Shown here: positions 1 to 8,216 of the stretch, in pieces | How the letters are laid out: every line of letters begins with the position of its first letter | Numbering within the stretch: position 1 is the stretch's first letter | From: Verrucomicrobiota bacterium | GTDB taxonomy: Bacteria > Verrucomicrobiota > Verrucomicrobiae > Chthoniobacterales > UBA10450 | Reading direction: 5' to 3' | Assembly (NCBI GenBank): GCA_003219495.1 | Contig: QHOZ01000086.1 | Span: 1-19,070, forward strand | Length of the DNA: 19,070 bases | Made by a program: the position numbers and the translations under genes | The notes under the pieces: model-generated | Told to the model about the DNA's origin: nothing | Seen by the model: only the letters and a program-made list of their open reading frames with translations | Databases searched by the model: none

Positions 1-24
1 CCCTAACTTCATAAGCTACGCTTC

Positions 25-429
25 TCAATGCCGCGGTTTGGTCGGCTCCGGAGAAGAGTGGGCATCGCCGCGAAAAGCTAGTTCTTTGCCATCAGCAAAT
101 ACAATAATATCGTAACCGTTAGGGGCGATAATATGCCTCCTAAGCCAGTCGGCGGTGATTGGCTCAGTTAGGCGGTTAGAGGGCGCGACAAACCGGTCTG
201 ACATCCAAATCTGGCCAGTTGCAAAATAGACGTTGGCGGTGAAGGCCCTCGACTCGACGTTCCGAATATCGATCCAAACGCCCGTGAGTTCACGGCCACC
301 GAGCCAAAAGGCACTCGCGGGAACTGTGGGTGGTCGCGGCGGAGGCTCATCCGCACCTGCATTGTGCACCAAGAAAACGCACGAAAATAGCAGTGCAGGG
401 ATAAAGGTTCGCAGCAAACGAGAAGGCAT
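25..429 (-). CDS. Small secreted protein of unknown function
   Basis: I do not recognise this protein (about 134 aa). It opens with a typical signal peptide: basic residues, then a hydrophobic run (ALLFSCVFLVHNAG), with likely cleavage near AGADE. A short proline-rich linker follows, then a roughly 85-residue domain rich in aromatic and beta-type segments (FWLGGRELTGVWIDIRNVES, VYFATGQIWMSDRF, GYDIIVFADGKELAF). No catalytic motif or cysteine pair is visible in the mature part. The start is ATG at 429; an in-frame GTG at 432 sits directly before it, and neither has a clear ribosome site. A perfect TATAAT lies about 10 bp upstream (441-446, minus), so the leader would be very short. It is divergent from imuA and could share that promoter region. 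It is most likely exported to the periplasm or cell surface. Confidence 0.6.
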   Translation of the reverse strand: MPSRLLRTFIPALLFSCVFLVHNAGADEPPPRPPTVPASAFWLGGRELTGVWIDIRNVESRAFTANVYFATGQIWMSDRFVAPSNRLTEPITADWLRRHIIAPNGYDIIVFADGKELAFRGDAHSSPEPTKPRH

Positions 430-440
430 CACTAGCTGGA

Positions 441-446
441 ATTATA
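441..446 (-). promoter_or_regulatory. Candidate -10 box for the secreted-protein gene
   Basis: Read on the minus strand this is a perfect TATAAT. It ends about 10 bp before the start codons at 432/429, which implies a transcript with almost no leader. No good -35 hexamer is seen 16-18 bp upstream (the best is CTGCAA), so the promoter call is tentative. Confidence 0.35.
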
Positions 447-477
447 CGCAGGTTGGGTGACCTTGCAGGAATCTAAA

Positions 478-491
478 TGTTCACTTGAACA
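478..491 (+). promoter_or_regulatory. LexA (SOS) operator upstream of imuA
   Basis: The sequence TGTTCACTTGAACA is a perfect inverted repeat, which extends one more pair to ATGTTCA-CT-TGAACAT. It matches exactly the Verrucomicrobia LexA consensus TGTTC-N4-GAACA established for Verrucomicrobium spinosum recA and related SOS genes. It lies 12 bp before the GTG start (504) and 27 bp before the ATG start (519) of an imuA-like gene, one of the classic SOS-controlled genes. Position, symmetry and target gene all agree. What is seen is the palindrome; binding by LexA is inferred. Confidence 0.8.
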
Positions 492-503
492 TACGCTCGC
501 CTT

Positions 504-1175
504 GTGCCAAATTGCGGCATGTCGGCGAGGAAAATTCTCGATCTTCGGAAGTTACTGGCGGACCGCTTCCCCCACTCGTCTCCCGCGCCGGCTTCCATTC
601 TCTCCACCGGCGTTCAGTTTCTTGATCAAACCATCGGCGGCGGGTTCCCCAAAAGCGCGATCACTGAATTAATCGCGCCGAAATTGAGCGCCGGAAGCGC
701 TTCGCTCATTCACGCGCTGTTGCGATCGGCCCAGCGCGACAATCATTTCGTCGCGCTGATCGATGGCGCGGATTCGTTCGATCCCGGTTCGTCCGATAAT
801 GCAGCGCTGCAACATTTGCTGTGGGTCCGCTGTCGGAAAGCGTTCGATGCGATCAAAGCGGCCGATTTTCTTTTGCGCGACGGCAATTTCCCGCTCGTGA
901 TTGTCGATCTCGTTCTGAACTCGGCCGACGAGCTGCGCAAAATTCCGCAGACCAGCTGGTATCGATTACAACGACTCGTCGAAGCGGTGCCAAGCGCGTG
1001 TCTCGTGCTCAATCGGCAAAGCCGGGTTGGCAGCGCACAGTTAAAAATCGTTCTCGAAAGTTCGTGGTCACTAAAGGATCTCGAACAAGAAAACGCGATC
1101 ACAAATCTGAAATTTCGTGTTCAGCGCTCCCATGTGAAATCGCTGGCCACTGGTCACTCGTCACAGGTCACTTAA
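504..1175 (+). CDS. imuA: ImuA-like (RecA-fold) mutasome protein
   Basis: This 223-aa RecA/SulA-like protein has the size and layout of ImuA, the accessory protein that works with ImuB and the error-prone polymerase DnaE2 in SOS mutagenesis. Visible RecA-like signatures are GVQFLDQTIGGGFPKSAITEL (residues 36-56), a strand ALIDGADSFDP resembling RecA's AFIDAEHALDP, the segment LLWVRCRKAFDAIKAADFLL, and the core strand LVIVDLV. The P-loop is degenerate: the expected GxxxxGK[TS] reads APKLSAGSAS, with no Walker lysine, so ATP binding is doubtful. Start is GTG 504 or ATG 519; neither has a ribosome site, and an SOS box precedes both. The last residues (LATGHSSQVT) are encoded by a short GTCAC repeat and may not be native. 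imuB begins 4 bp after the stop, so the two are co-transcribed. Confidence 0.8.
   Translation: MPNCGMSARKILDLRKLLADRFPHSSPAPASILSTGVQFLDQTIGGGFPKSAITELIAPKLSAGSASLIHALLRSAQRDNHFVALIDGADSFDPGSSDNAALQHLLWVRCRKAFDAIKAADFLLRDGNFPLVIVDLVLNSADELRKIPQTSWYRLQRLVEAVPSACLVLNRQSRVGSAQLKIVLESSWSLKDLEQENAITNLKFRVQRSHVKSLATGHSSQVT
1145..1172 (+). repeat. Short degenerate GTCACT repeat at the imuA 3' end
   Basis: The stretch contains GGCCACT, GGTCACT, CGTCAC and AGGTCACT in tandem, i.e. about four imperfect copies of a 6-8 bp unit. It encodes the last ten residues of the ImuA-like protein. Such low-complexity runs are more typical of spacer DNA, so this may be a junction between ancestral coding sequence and filler. 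Confidence 0.5.
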
Positions 1176-1179
1176 AGAA

Positions 1180-1701
1180 ATGTTCGCCACACTTTATCTT
1201 CCGAATTTTTATCTTCAGGCCGCAATGCGGCATCATCCCGAGTTGCGCGCGCAACCGGTCGGCGTGATCGATCCGACTCACAAGAAAGTCGCGATCGTTG
1301 AATTGAACGATGCGGCTGAAAAAGCCGGCGTCGGAAAAGGAATGACGCCGAGTCAGGCGCTCGCGCGTTGTTTGCAGGTCTCGATTCGAACTCGCGAGCG
1401 CGGGCAGGAAAAATTGATCGACGAAATCCTGTTGCAACACGCGTTCATGCTGTCGCCGTTCGTGGAAGCCACCGCTCCCGGCGTTTGCACGGTTCAATTT
1501 ACCGATAACCGTCAGTTAATCGCGAAAGCGTCGCGGGTTTTAGGCAAACTCGACACATGCGAAATCCGCGCGCATATCGGCATCGCATCATTGCCGGACT
1601 CGAGTTTATTGGCCGCGCATTTGGCCCGACCGATTTTGCAAATCGACGAGCCCAAAAAATTTCTCGCGCCTTTGCCGATCGAAACGCTGGCCTTCGCCTA
1701 A
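1180..1701 (+). CDS. imuB: Truncated ImuB (inactive Y-family polymerase, N-terminal part)
   Basis: The N-terminus (FATLYLPNFYLQAAM) matches ImuB, the non-catalytic Y-family polymerase relative that bridges ImuA, the beta clamp and DnaE2. The metal-binding DxD seen in active Y-family enzymes is absent, as is normal for ImuB. Further family landmarks are QPVGVIDP, GVGKGMTPSQALARC, the palm segment around VEATAPGVCTVQF, and GIASLPDSSLLAAHLA followed by FLAPLPIETL. Full ImuB proteins run to roughly 450-550 aa; this one stops at 173, exactly where the thumb/HhH region should begin. The little finger, clamp-binding motif and ImuB C-terminal domain are therefore missing. A convergent aquaporin gene ends 12 bp downstream, leaving no room for the rest, and no dnaE2 follows. 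It is probably a decaying remnant, though a minimal ImuA partner is possible. Confidence 0.75.
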   Translation: MFATLYLPNFYLQAAMRHHPELRAQPVGVIDPTHKKVAIVELNDAAEKAGVGKGMTPSQALARCLQVSIRTRERGQEKLIDEILLQHAFMLSPFVEATAPGVCTVQFTDNRQLIAKASRVLGKLDTCEIRAHIGIASLPDSSLLAAHLARPILQIDEPKKFLAPLPIETLAFA

Positions 1702-1713
1702 GCCGGCGAACTG

Positions 1714-2397
<684 letters not shown>

Positions 2398-4842
2398 TTA
2401 GCCGCCGGCGTAATTTGGATATTTCTGCTTTAACTCTCGCGAGACTTGATCCGCCTCGGCAGGTTTGCCCGCCTTTTGGTAAGCGATCGCTGCTTTCTTC
2501 AAGGCGCGCGGAGTGATCGCCGGGTCGTCGTAAAGCAACGCAACACCTTTGAACATTTTGCCGGCTTCCTCAAAATTGCCGCGCTCGAATTGCACGTCGC
2601 CCGCGAGGATGCGCGCTTCCGCATTCACGCGACCCTCGGGCTGCAAAATCATGATCTGCTCCGCGATTTTCTGCGCATCATCCGGCTTGTGGGCGGCGAT
2701 TTTCACGCCACCGAGCGAGAGAAGCACTTTTGCTTTGCCCGCCGGATCGGTTGCCACCTGCAAATATTTCCCGAGAGCGTCTTCAGATTCGTCGTATTTC
2801 TGCAATCGCGCCGCAGCGTCCCCGAGATAAAACCAGAAGTCCGGCTTCACCGGCGGGTTGTCGATCCTGCCCAGCACGCCGAGATACTTCTCAGCCGCGC
2901 CGTAATTTTTCTCGTTGTAATATTCAATGCCGAGCCACTCGAGAATTTCAGCCGGAATCGTTCCCTGCGCGTTGCTCGCCAGAAATCCGTCGACCTCTCG
3001 CGTCGCCGCAGGACGATCGTGCGCTCCAAAGTAACAAGACATGATCCGGATCGTTGCCGGAACGTAGTAATGCTCTTTGTCCTGCTGTCGCGCGGTGTTC
3101 AATTCGGCAAGCGCCGTTTTGTAATCCTTCAATTCAAACGCGGATTTGCCGATGTAGTAGTGCGCCATGGCTGCGGCCGGCGTCTTGGGAAATTCCTTGA
3201 GAAGTTGTCGGAACGAGTCGCTCATCCCTTTCGGATTCTGTTGCTGACCAAGAATCAATGCTTTGTGCTGGAGTGCCGGCTCGCGCTCCTTTGCGTTCGG
3301 ATATTTTCCCAGGATTGCGTTCCAATCTGAAATTGCCGCGTCGTAATTTTTATCGCTCTCGTAGGTTTCGGCGCGACGCGCATACGCGGAGCTCGCCAAC
3401 GGACTGTCCGGAAAAGCCTGCACGAAAAATCCGGACGCCTCGACGATTCCCGGGACGTCCTTCATTTGCAGATAACAGGAACCAAGTTGATACGCCGCCT
3501 CCGCGCGCAATTTCGGCGGAAGCTGTGATGCGCGCAGCTCGGCAAAGATCGGCGCCGCCTGCGGATAATTTTGTTGTTTGTAGAGCGCCTCGGCCTTGAA
3601 AAACTTTGCCTGGTCGGCCCGCTCAGATGGAGGATTTGTCGCGAGATATTGGTCCACTTCGGTCGCCAGGGTTGACGGATCCGAATTGTAAATGTTGAGC
3701 AAGCGATCGAACGCAGCGTCCTTCGCTTCCTCGCGGCTCGGATATTTCTGAATGATCTCCGAGTAAATCGCTTCGGCTTCCTTCGCGTGCCCGAGCTGCC
3801 GATGACTGTTCGCCGCAAAGAGCATCACTTCCGCACGAACGTCTTCCGGAACTTGTTGCACGACCTTTTTGTAATCGCTGAGCAATCCCGCGAATTGTCC
3901 GGTCTGAAATTGCAGCCGCACGATCCCTAATTGCGCAAGCCCGCGCCAGCGACCGGATTCGTTCAATGAACGCCCCTTTTGCAACAAGGTCATCGCTTTG
4001 TCCGACATTCCCTTGTCGATCTTGCCCTTGTCCGACTGAATGAGCTCAAGCGCGAGCAAACCGGCGCGAACGGTCGCCTCCGCTTTTAATGGCGGCTTCT
4101 GAGTTTCATTTGAGAGCGCTTCCCATTGGCGCAGGGCGTCGGCCTTTCGTCCACGCGCCGTTGCGATTCGAGCCGCGGTCTGACGCGCGTCTTCGCGATA
4201 CGGATTCGGATTTTTCGCTTCCGCGACCTGTTGATAAATATCCAGCGCCTCGTCTTTTTTATCCAACGCCTCGAGACAACGCGCCTCGAAGTAATGCGCG
4301 GACAAAGCTACCGCCCCGTCTTTCGATTTCGTAGCCGAGCGATGAAAGAGCGGAAGGGCATCGGCGTAATTTTTTTGCGTGAACGCCATTTCGGCCAATG
4401 CGTAGGCCGCCGGGCCGGCGAACTCGCTATCGCCGAAGTCGCTCAGCACTTTTTGGAAATTACTCCGCGCCTGCGAGGGTTTGCTCAGGTTTCGGTAACA
4501 TTCGCCTAACGAGAAGAGCGCATTCGCGCGACCGGCCGCATTTGGATAATTCTCGAGATACTTTTGATATTCAGGAGCGGCGAGATCGTAGAGTTTGCGG
4601 GTGAATAGCCCGTTCGCGTATTCGAGTTGGCGCTTCTCCGGTTGTTCGCCTTCGCCAGCGGCGATTTGATCGGGCGGCGTTTCGTCAGCGGGCAACGCGC
4701 GCTGCACCGGGATCTGCTGTTGTGACGGCGGCGGTCCTGGAACGCGTTGAAAACCGGGCGGAGGTTGAGCAAGATCGACATCCGCCAACCAAAACAGCAT
4801 CACCAGTCCAACGAGACTGGCCGCGCCGCGCGCAGGTTTCAT
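2398..4842 (-). CDS. Large exported tetratricopeptide-repeat protein
   Basis: This 814-aa protein has an N-terminal signal peptide (hydrophobic SLVGLVMLFWLADVDLA, likely cleaved before QPPPG), then a proline/glutamine-rich linker to about residue 70. The rest is an array of TPR-like helical repeats reaching the C-terminus. Recurrent elements include LYDLAAPEYQKYLENYPNA, SLGECYRNLSKPSQARSNF, YALAEMAFTQKNYADALPLF and, near the end, AYQKAGKPAEADQVSRELKQKYP, resembling CpoB/YbgF and BamD-type repeats. No enzymatic motif is visible. Its ATG overlaps the exbD stop (ATGA, 4839-4842), so it is translationally coupled to a proton-driven ExbB/ExbD motor. It probably acts as the periplasmic partner or scaffold of that complex, in the way CpoB partners the Tol system. 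That role is inferred from context. Confidence 0.8.
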   Translation of the reverse strand: MKPARGAASLVGLVMLFWLADVDLAQPPPGFQRVPGPPPSQQQIPVQRALPADETPPDQIAAGEGEQPEKRQLEYANGLFTRKLYDLAAPEYQKYLENYPNAAGRANALFSLGECYRNLSKPSQARSNFQKVLSDFGDSEFAGPAAYALAEMAFTQKNYADALPLFHRSATKSKDGAVALSAHYFEARCLEALDKKDEALDIYQQVAEAKNPNPYREDARQTAARIATARGRKADALRQWEALSNETQKPPLKAEATVRAGLLALELIQSDKGKIDKGMSDKAMTLLQKGRSLNESGRWRGLAQLGIVRLQFQTGQFAGLLSDYKKVVQQVPEDVRAEVMLFAANSHRQLGHAKEAEAIYSEIIQKYPSREEAKDAAFDRLLNIYNSDPSTLATEVDQYLATNPPSERADQAKFFKAEALYKQQNYPQAAPIFAELRASQLPPKLRAEAAYQLGSCYLQMKDVPGIVEASGFFVQAFPDSPLASSAYARRAETYESDKNYDAAISDWNAILGKYPNAKEREPALQHKALILGQQQNPKGMSDSFRQLLKEFPKTPAAAMAHYYIGKSAFELKDYKTALAELNTARQQDKEHYYVPATIRIMSCYFGAHDRPAATREVDGFLASNAQGTIPAEILEWLGIEYYNEKNYGAAEKYLGVLGRIDNPPVKPDFWFYLGDAAARLQKYDESEDALGKYLQVATDPAGKAKVLLSLGGVKIAAHKPDDAQKIAEQIMILQPEGRVNAEARILAGDVQFERGNFEEAGKMFKGVALLYDDPAITPRALKKAAIAYQKAGKPAEADQVSRELKQKYPNYAGG

Positions 4843-5246
4843 TTTGCGGTCGCGAAAGCTACGTTGCTGACGCCTGCCTCGGTGCAGATGTTCAGCACAC
4901 CGATAATGTTTTTGTAGGCGCCGGTTTCATCGCCGCGGATGATTACGGCCTGTTCGGAATTCAGCGCGACCAAACTCTTGAGCAAATCGGTCAACTCCGC
5001 GGTAGTAAGTGTGCGCCGGTTCACGACCACGTTTCCGTCTGCTTTCACATTTACGACCACGTCGCCGACAGGCGCGCTTTTCTCTTTCGCGGCCGTTGCT
5101 TTCGGGACCTTCACGTCGAGCTCGTTCTCGTTTCGCGCGGCATTCCAGGTCAGCAAAAAGAAAATCAGGAGCAGCAACAAAACGTCCACCAACGGCGCAA
5201 GCTGAATACCCGGATGATGGAACTGAGCGTGACCGCGCAAATTCAT
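4839..5246 (-). CDS. ExbD/TolR-type proton-channel protein
   Basis: This 135-aa protein has a short cytoplasmic N-terminus and one transmembrane helix (LAPLVDVLLLLLIFFLLTW, about residues 16-34). The helix carries Asp21, the proton-relay aspartate conserved in ExbD/TolR. The periplasmic domain follows, with the family pattern VVVNVKADGNVVVN and VIIRGDETGAYKNIIGVLNICTEAGVSNVAF. Length and layout are typical. It works with an ExbB/TolQ protein to turn proton-motive force into movement of a periplasmic partner. It begins 18 bp after exbB and overlaps the TPR gene by 4 bp, so the three form one operon. ExbD, TolR and related motors cannot be told apart here; no TonB or TolA is present in the window. 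Confidence 0.9.
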   Translation of the reverse strand: MNLRGHAQFHHPGIQLAPLVDVLLLLLIFFLLTWNAARNENELDVKVPKATAAKEKSAPVGDVVVNVKADGNVVVNRRTLTTAELTDLLKSLVALNSEQAVIIRGDETGAYKNIIGVLNICTEAGVSNVAFATAK

Positions 5247-5264
5247 ACGATGTCGATCTTGCGA

Positions 5265-6086
5265 TTAAAGTTCGTCTTCGATCAGGACCGGCGCGCGCTC
5301 GCTGGTCATGGTCGTTCGGCCGCCATGTTGAAGGGAAAGTAACGCGAGAACGTGCGTAGTGGCCGATTCCAGTTCGGAAATAAGTTTTTGTGATTTGCCG
5401 CGGAAGAACGCGTAAAACATCATTGCCGGGATTCCGATGGCCAACCCGGCGCAGGTATTGACGAGTGCTTCGCTGATTCCTTTGGACAGCAAAACGTAGC
5501 GAGCGGTTCCGAGATCGGCGCCGAGCGCGCCAAAGGAGCGAATGATTCCGAGAACCGTGCCGAGCAGTCCCAGCAGTGGCGCAATCATTCCGATGTCGGC
5601 AAGATAAGTAACGCGATTGTTCAAGCTCGAAGCGACACGGGTTCCTTCAGTCTCGGCGATCTCGCGCAGCTGTCCGAGATCCGCATTCGGATTCTTCGTC
5701 GTAAAATCGAGCATCTTCTGAACAACACGCGCGATGGCTTCGCCATGCCGGTTGGAAACTGCAAGCAAGCCAAGGTAATCGCGCTTACGCAACAAGGCGT
5801 CGGCGGTTGCCATGTAGCCGCTCGAGACGACTGCGCCGCGCCGAATCGTTAGCAAATAAACGATCACGAGCATGACGAAAAAAACGGAGAGCGCGAAGAG
5901 AAAGCCCATGACCCAGCCGGCGGAAAGCAGCGTTTCCAAAATCGATTTAGCGTGCACGTCGAGTGACGGCGTCGTCGAAGCAACGCCGGGCGCGACTGAT
6001 GGCGTCGGCGTCACGCTGGTGGTGACGGTTTGCGCGAACAATGGAGTTCCGATCGCAGCAGCGATCAGCGGGAGCAAAATCTTCAT
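5265..6086 (-). CDS. MotA/TolQ/ExbB-family proton-channel protein
   Basis: This 273-aa inner-membrane protein has a cleavable-looking signal (MKILLPLIAAAIGTPLFA, cut before QTVTT) and a Thr/Pro/Ser-rich periplasmic stretch. Three transmembrane helices follow: about 55-80 (GFLFALSVFFVMLVIVYLL), 162-185 (containing GMIAPLLGLLGTVLGII) and 205-228 (TCAGLAIGIPAMMFYAFF). The GLLGTVxGI motif and the TCAGLAIGIPA motif are hallmarks of ExbB/TolQ; Thr177 and Thr211 match the conserved channel threonines. A large cytoplasmic loop lies between the first two helices, as expected. The added N-terminal signal and linker are common in longer ExbB proteins. It is the first gene of the exbB-exbD-TPR operon and acts with ExbD as a proton-driven motor. 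Confidence 0.9.
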   Translation of the reverse strand: MKILLPLIAAAIGTPLFAQTVTTSVTPTPSVAPGVASTTPSLDVHAKSILETLLSAGWVMGFLFALSVFFVMLVIVYLLTIRRGAVVSSGYMATADALLRKRDYLGLLAVSNRHGEAIARVVQKMLDFTTKNPNADLGQLREIAETEGTRVASSLNNRVTYLADIGMIAPLLGLLGTVLGIIRSFGALGADLGTARYVLLSKGISEALVNTCAGLAIGIPAMMFYAFFRGKSQKLISELESATTHVLALLSLQHGGRTTMTSERAPVLIEDEL

Positions 6087-6174
6087 GCCAAAAGTGTTTT
6101 AATCATAGACGCCGCCCGACGGTACTGCAAATGAGACGCTTACGGGTCAAACCTTGTTCAAATACGAGAGTTGC

Positions 6175-8145
6175 TCAGGCAAATCGATCGTGTTCGACCC
6201 AGCGACGCACTCGGAAAACATGGGCCGGTTGGATCTCGGGATCGAGCTCCACATAGTTGCGGCGACCGTGCCAAATGTAGCGAGCGTAGCTCAAGAGATC
6301 GTGCATCTGGTAAGCGTCGCCCTCCATCGAACCGAATTGGTCAATCGGTAGTTCGACGAATGAATGCTGCTTTCGATGAGGATCGAGATTGACCACCACG
6401 ATGATAATGTTGTCGCGCGCGGCCGTCATTTTTCCGTAGCAAAGGATCGCGTCGTTATCAGCGGGATAGAAATGCAGATTATCGTAAAACTTCAGCGCGC
6501 GATTTGTCTGTCGGATGTGATTCAAGCGCCGGATCCAGTCTTTAATATTTCCCGGCGCGTCCCAATCGCGCTCTTTGTATTGGTACTTTTCTGAATCGAA
6601 ATATTCCTCGCGACCGGGCAAAGCTTCGTTCTCGCAAAGCTCGTAACCGGCGTACATCCCCCAAACGCTCGACAGCGTGGCCGCAAGCACCGCGCGAATG
6701 ATGAATGCCGGACGTCCGCCCTCTTGCAAAAACGGTGGCAAAATATCAGGCGTATTCGGCCAAAGATTGCCACGGAAAAATTCCCGCATCTCGGTTTGGG
6801 TCAGCTCGGTCAGATATTCCGTGAGCTCCTCCTTTGTGTTTCGCCAGGTGAAATACGTGTAGCTCTGGCTGAATCCTGCTTTTGCGAGCTCCTTCATCAT
6901 CTTCGGGCGGGTGAACGCCTCGGCGAGGAAAAGGGTGTCCGGAAATTTTTCGCGCACGCGCGCGATCAAATATTCCCAAAAAGCGACCGGCTTGGTGTGC
7001 GGATTATCAACTCGAAACGTGCGAACGCCGCGCTGTGCCCAAAACAAAACGACGCTCACCATTTCATTCCACAACGCCTGCCAGTTGGGACAGCGAAAAT
7101 TCAGCGGATAAATGTCTTCGTATTTTTTGGGAGGGTTTTCCGCGTATTTGATGGAGCCGTCCGGGCGCGTGTAAAACCATTCCGGGTGCTCTCGCACATA
7201 CGGATGATCCGGCGAGCAATTGATCGCGAAATCGAGCGCGATCTCCATTCCGCGTTTACGGACTTCGCCGTTGAGCCAGTCGAAATCTTCGAGCGTGCCC
7301 AGCGCCGGCTCGACTGCTTTGTGTCCGCCGGCTTCGCTACCGATCGCCCACGGCACGCCCGGATCGCCCGGTTCGCTCGTGACCGAGTTATTGCGTCCTT
7401 TACGGTTGGTATGTCCGATCGGGTGAATCGGTGGAAAATAAATCACGTTGAATCCCATCGATTTCGCGTCGTCGACACGAGGCAAGCACTCCCGAAATGT
7501 CGATCCACGATCGCCATAGCCTTCAGCCGAGCGCGGAAAAAATTCGTACCACGCGGCGATCTGCGCTTCCTTTCGCTCCACGAGCGCGCGCGGCGGCGGC
7601 GTGTATTGAGTCGACCACGAGCGGTCCGGATACGTCGACATCAAAACTTCGAGCTCTCCGGAATGAATCATCTCGTTGATCCACGCGTTGTCCGCAGTTC
7701 GAATGCATTCAGACAATTCGCAAAGTCGCTTCGAATCTTCTGCGACGTGCGCGCGCTTGCTCGCGGCTTCGATCATCTCGGCGCCCTCGAGCGCCTCGGT
7801 GCTCAAATTCGTCACGCCGGCTTCGAATTTTTTCCGAAATTCTTCGCGCCAACTTCGAAATACATCAGTCCATGCTTCGACGGTGTATTCGTAAACCCCA
7901 ACTTCGGTCAGCGCGCAAACACCCAGCCAGCGGTCGTTGTCCACCAAATGCATCGGCGTTTCGTGCCAGCGCGCTTCGCCTAACGGCCGCCATTTCAAAA
8001 CCGCGGCGACGACGTCGTGCCCGTCTTTGAAAACATCGGCTTCGACCATCAGGTCGTCACCCGCTATCCGCTTGACGGGATAACGACCGCCGTCGATCAA
8101 CGGCTGCAAATTTTCAATTACCGCGCTGGGAAAGGCCCGAGCCAT
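6175..8145 (-). CDS. glgE: Alpha-1,4-glucan:maltose-1-phosphate maltosyltransferase
   Basis: GlgE transfers maltose from maltose-1-phosphate to the non-reducing end of alpha-1,4-glucans and so builds glycogen-like polymer from trehalose-derived units. The 656-aa protein has the full family length. It carries an N-terminal beta-sandwich domain (VFKDGHDVVAAVLKWRPLGE), the (beta/alpha)8 GH13 core starting near VIYFPPIHPIGHTNRKG, then a C-terminal beta domain. The catalytic nucleophile is Asp380 in TFRVDNPHTKP and the acid/base is Glu409 in LFLAEAFTRPKMM; their 29-residue spacing matches Streptomyces GlgE. The start is ATG 8145, with AAGG close upstream. It lies 71 bp downstream of a SufR-like regulator gene on the same strand. 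The usual partners (treS, pep2/mak, glgB) are not in the window. Confidence 0.95.
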   Translation of the reverse strand: MARAFPSAVIENLQPLIDGGRYPVKRIAGDDLMVEADVFKDGHDVVAAVLKWRPLGEARWHETPMHLVDNDRWLGVCALTEVGVYEYTVEAWTDVFRSWREEFRKKFEAGVTNLSTEALEGAEMIEAASKRAHVAEDSKRLCELSECIRTADNAWINEMIHSGELEVLMSTYPDRSWSTQYTPPPRALVERKEAQIAAWYEFFPRSAEGYGDRGSTFRECLPRVDDAKSMGFNVIYFPPIHPIGHTNRKGRNNSVTSEPGDPGVPWAIGSEAGGHKAVEPALGTLEDFDWLNGEVRKRGMEIALDFAINCSPDHPYVREHPEWFYTRPDGSIKYAENPPKKYEDIYPLNFRCPNWQALWNEMVSVVLFWAQRGVRTFRVDNPHTKPVAFWEYLIARVREKFPDTLFLAEAFTRPKMMKELAKAGFSQSYTYFTWRNTKEELTEYLTELTQTEMREFFRGNLWPNTPDILPPFLQEGGRPAFIIRAVLAATLSSVWGMYAGYELCENEALPGREEYFDSEKYQYKERDWDAPGNIKDWIRRLNHIRQTNRALKFYDNLHFYPADNDAILCYGKMTAARDNIIIVVVNLDPHRKQHSFVELPIDQFGSMEGDAYQMHDLLSYARYIWHGRRNYVELDPEIQPAHVFRVRRWVEHDRFA

Positions 8146-8216
8146 GGACCTTCAATCAACGCGAATTTCCGAGAGTGCGAAAGGGGAAATCGTCGATCGC
8201 AAGATCGACAATCAAC

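Noticed and set aside
2446..3330. A 294-codon open frame on the plus strand
   Set aside because: It is antisense to the TPR gene, Arg/Phe-rich and without any domain; a shadow frame.
6724..7983. A 419-codon open frame on the plus strand
   Set aside because: It lies fully antisense to glgE, has arginine-heavy composition and no recognisable domain, as expected for a shadow of a GC-rich gene.
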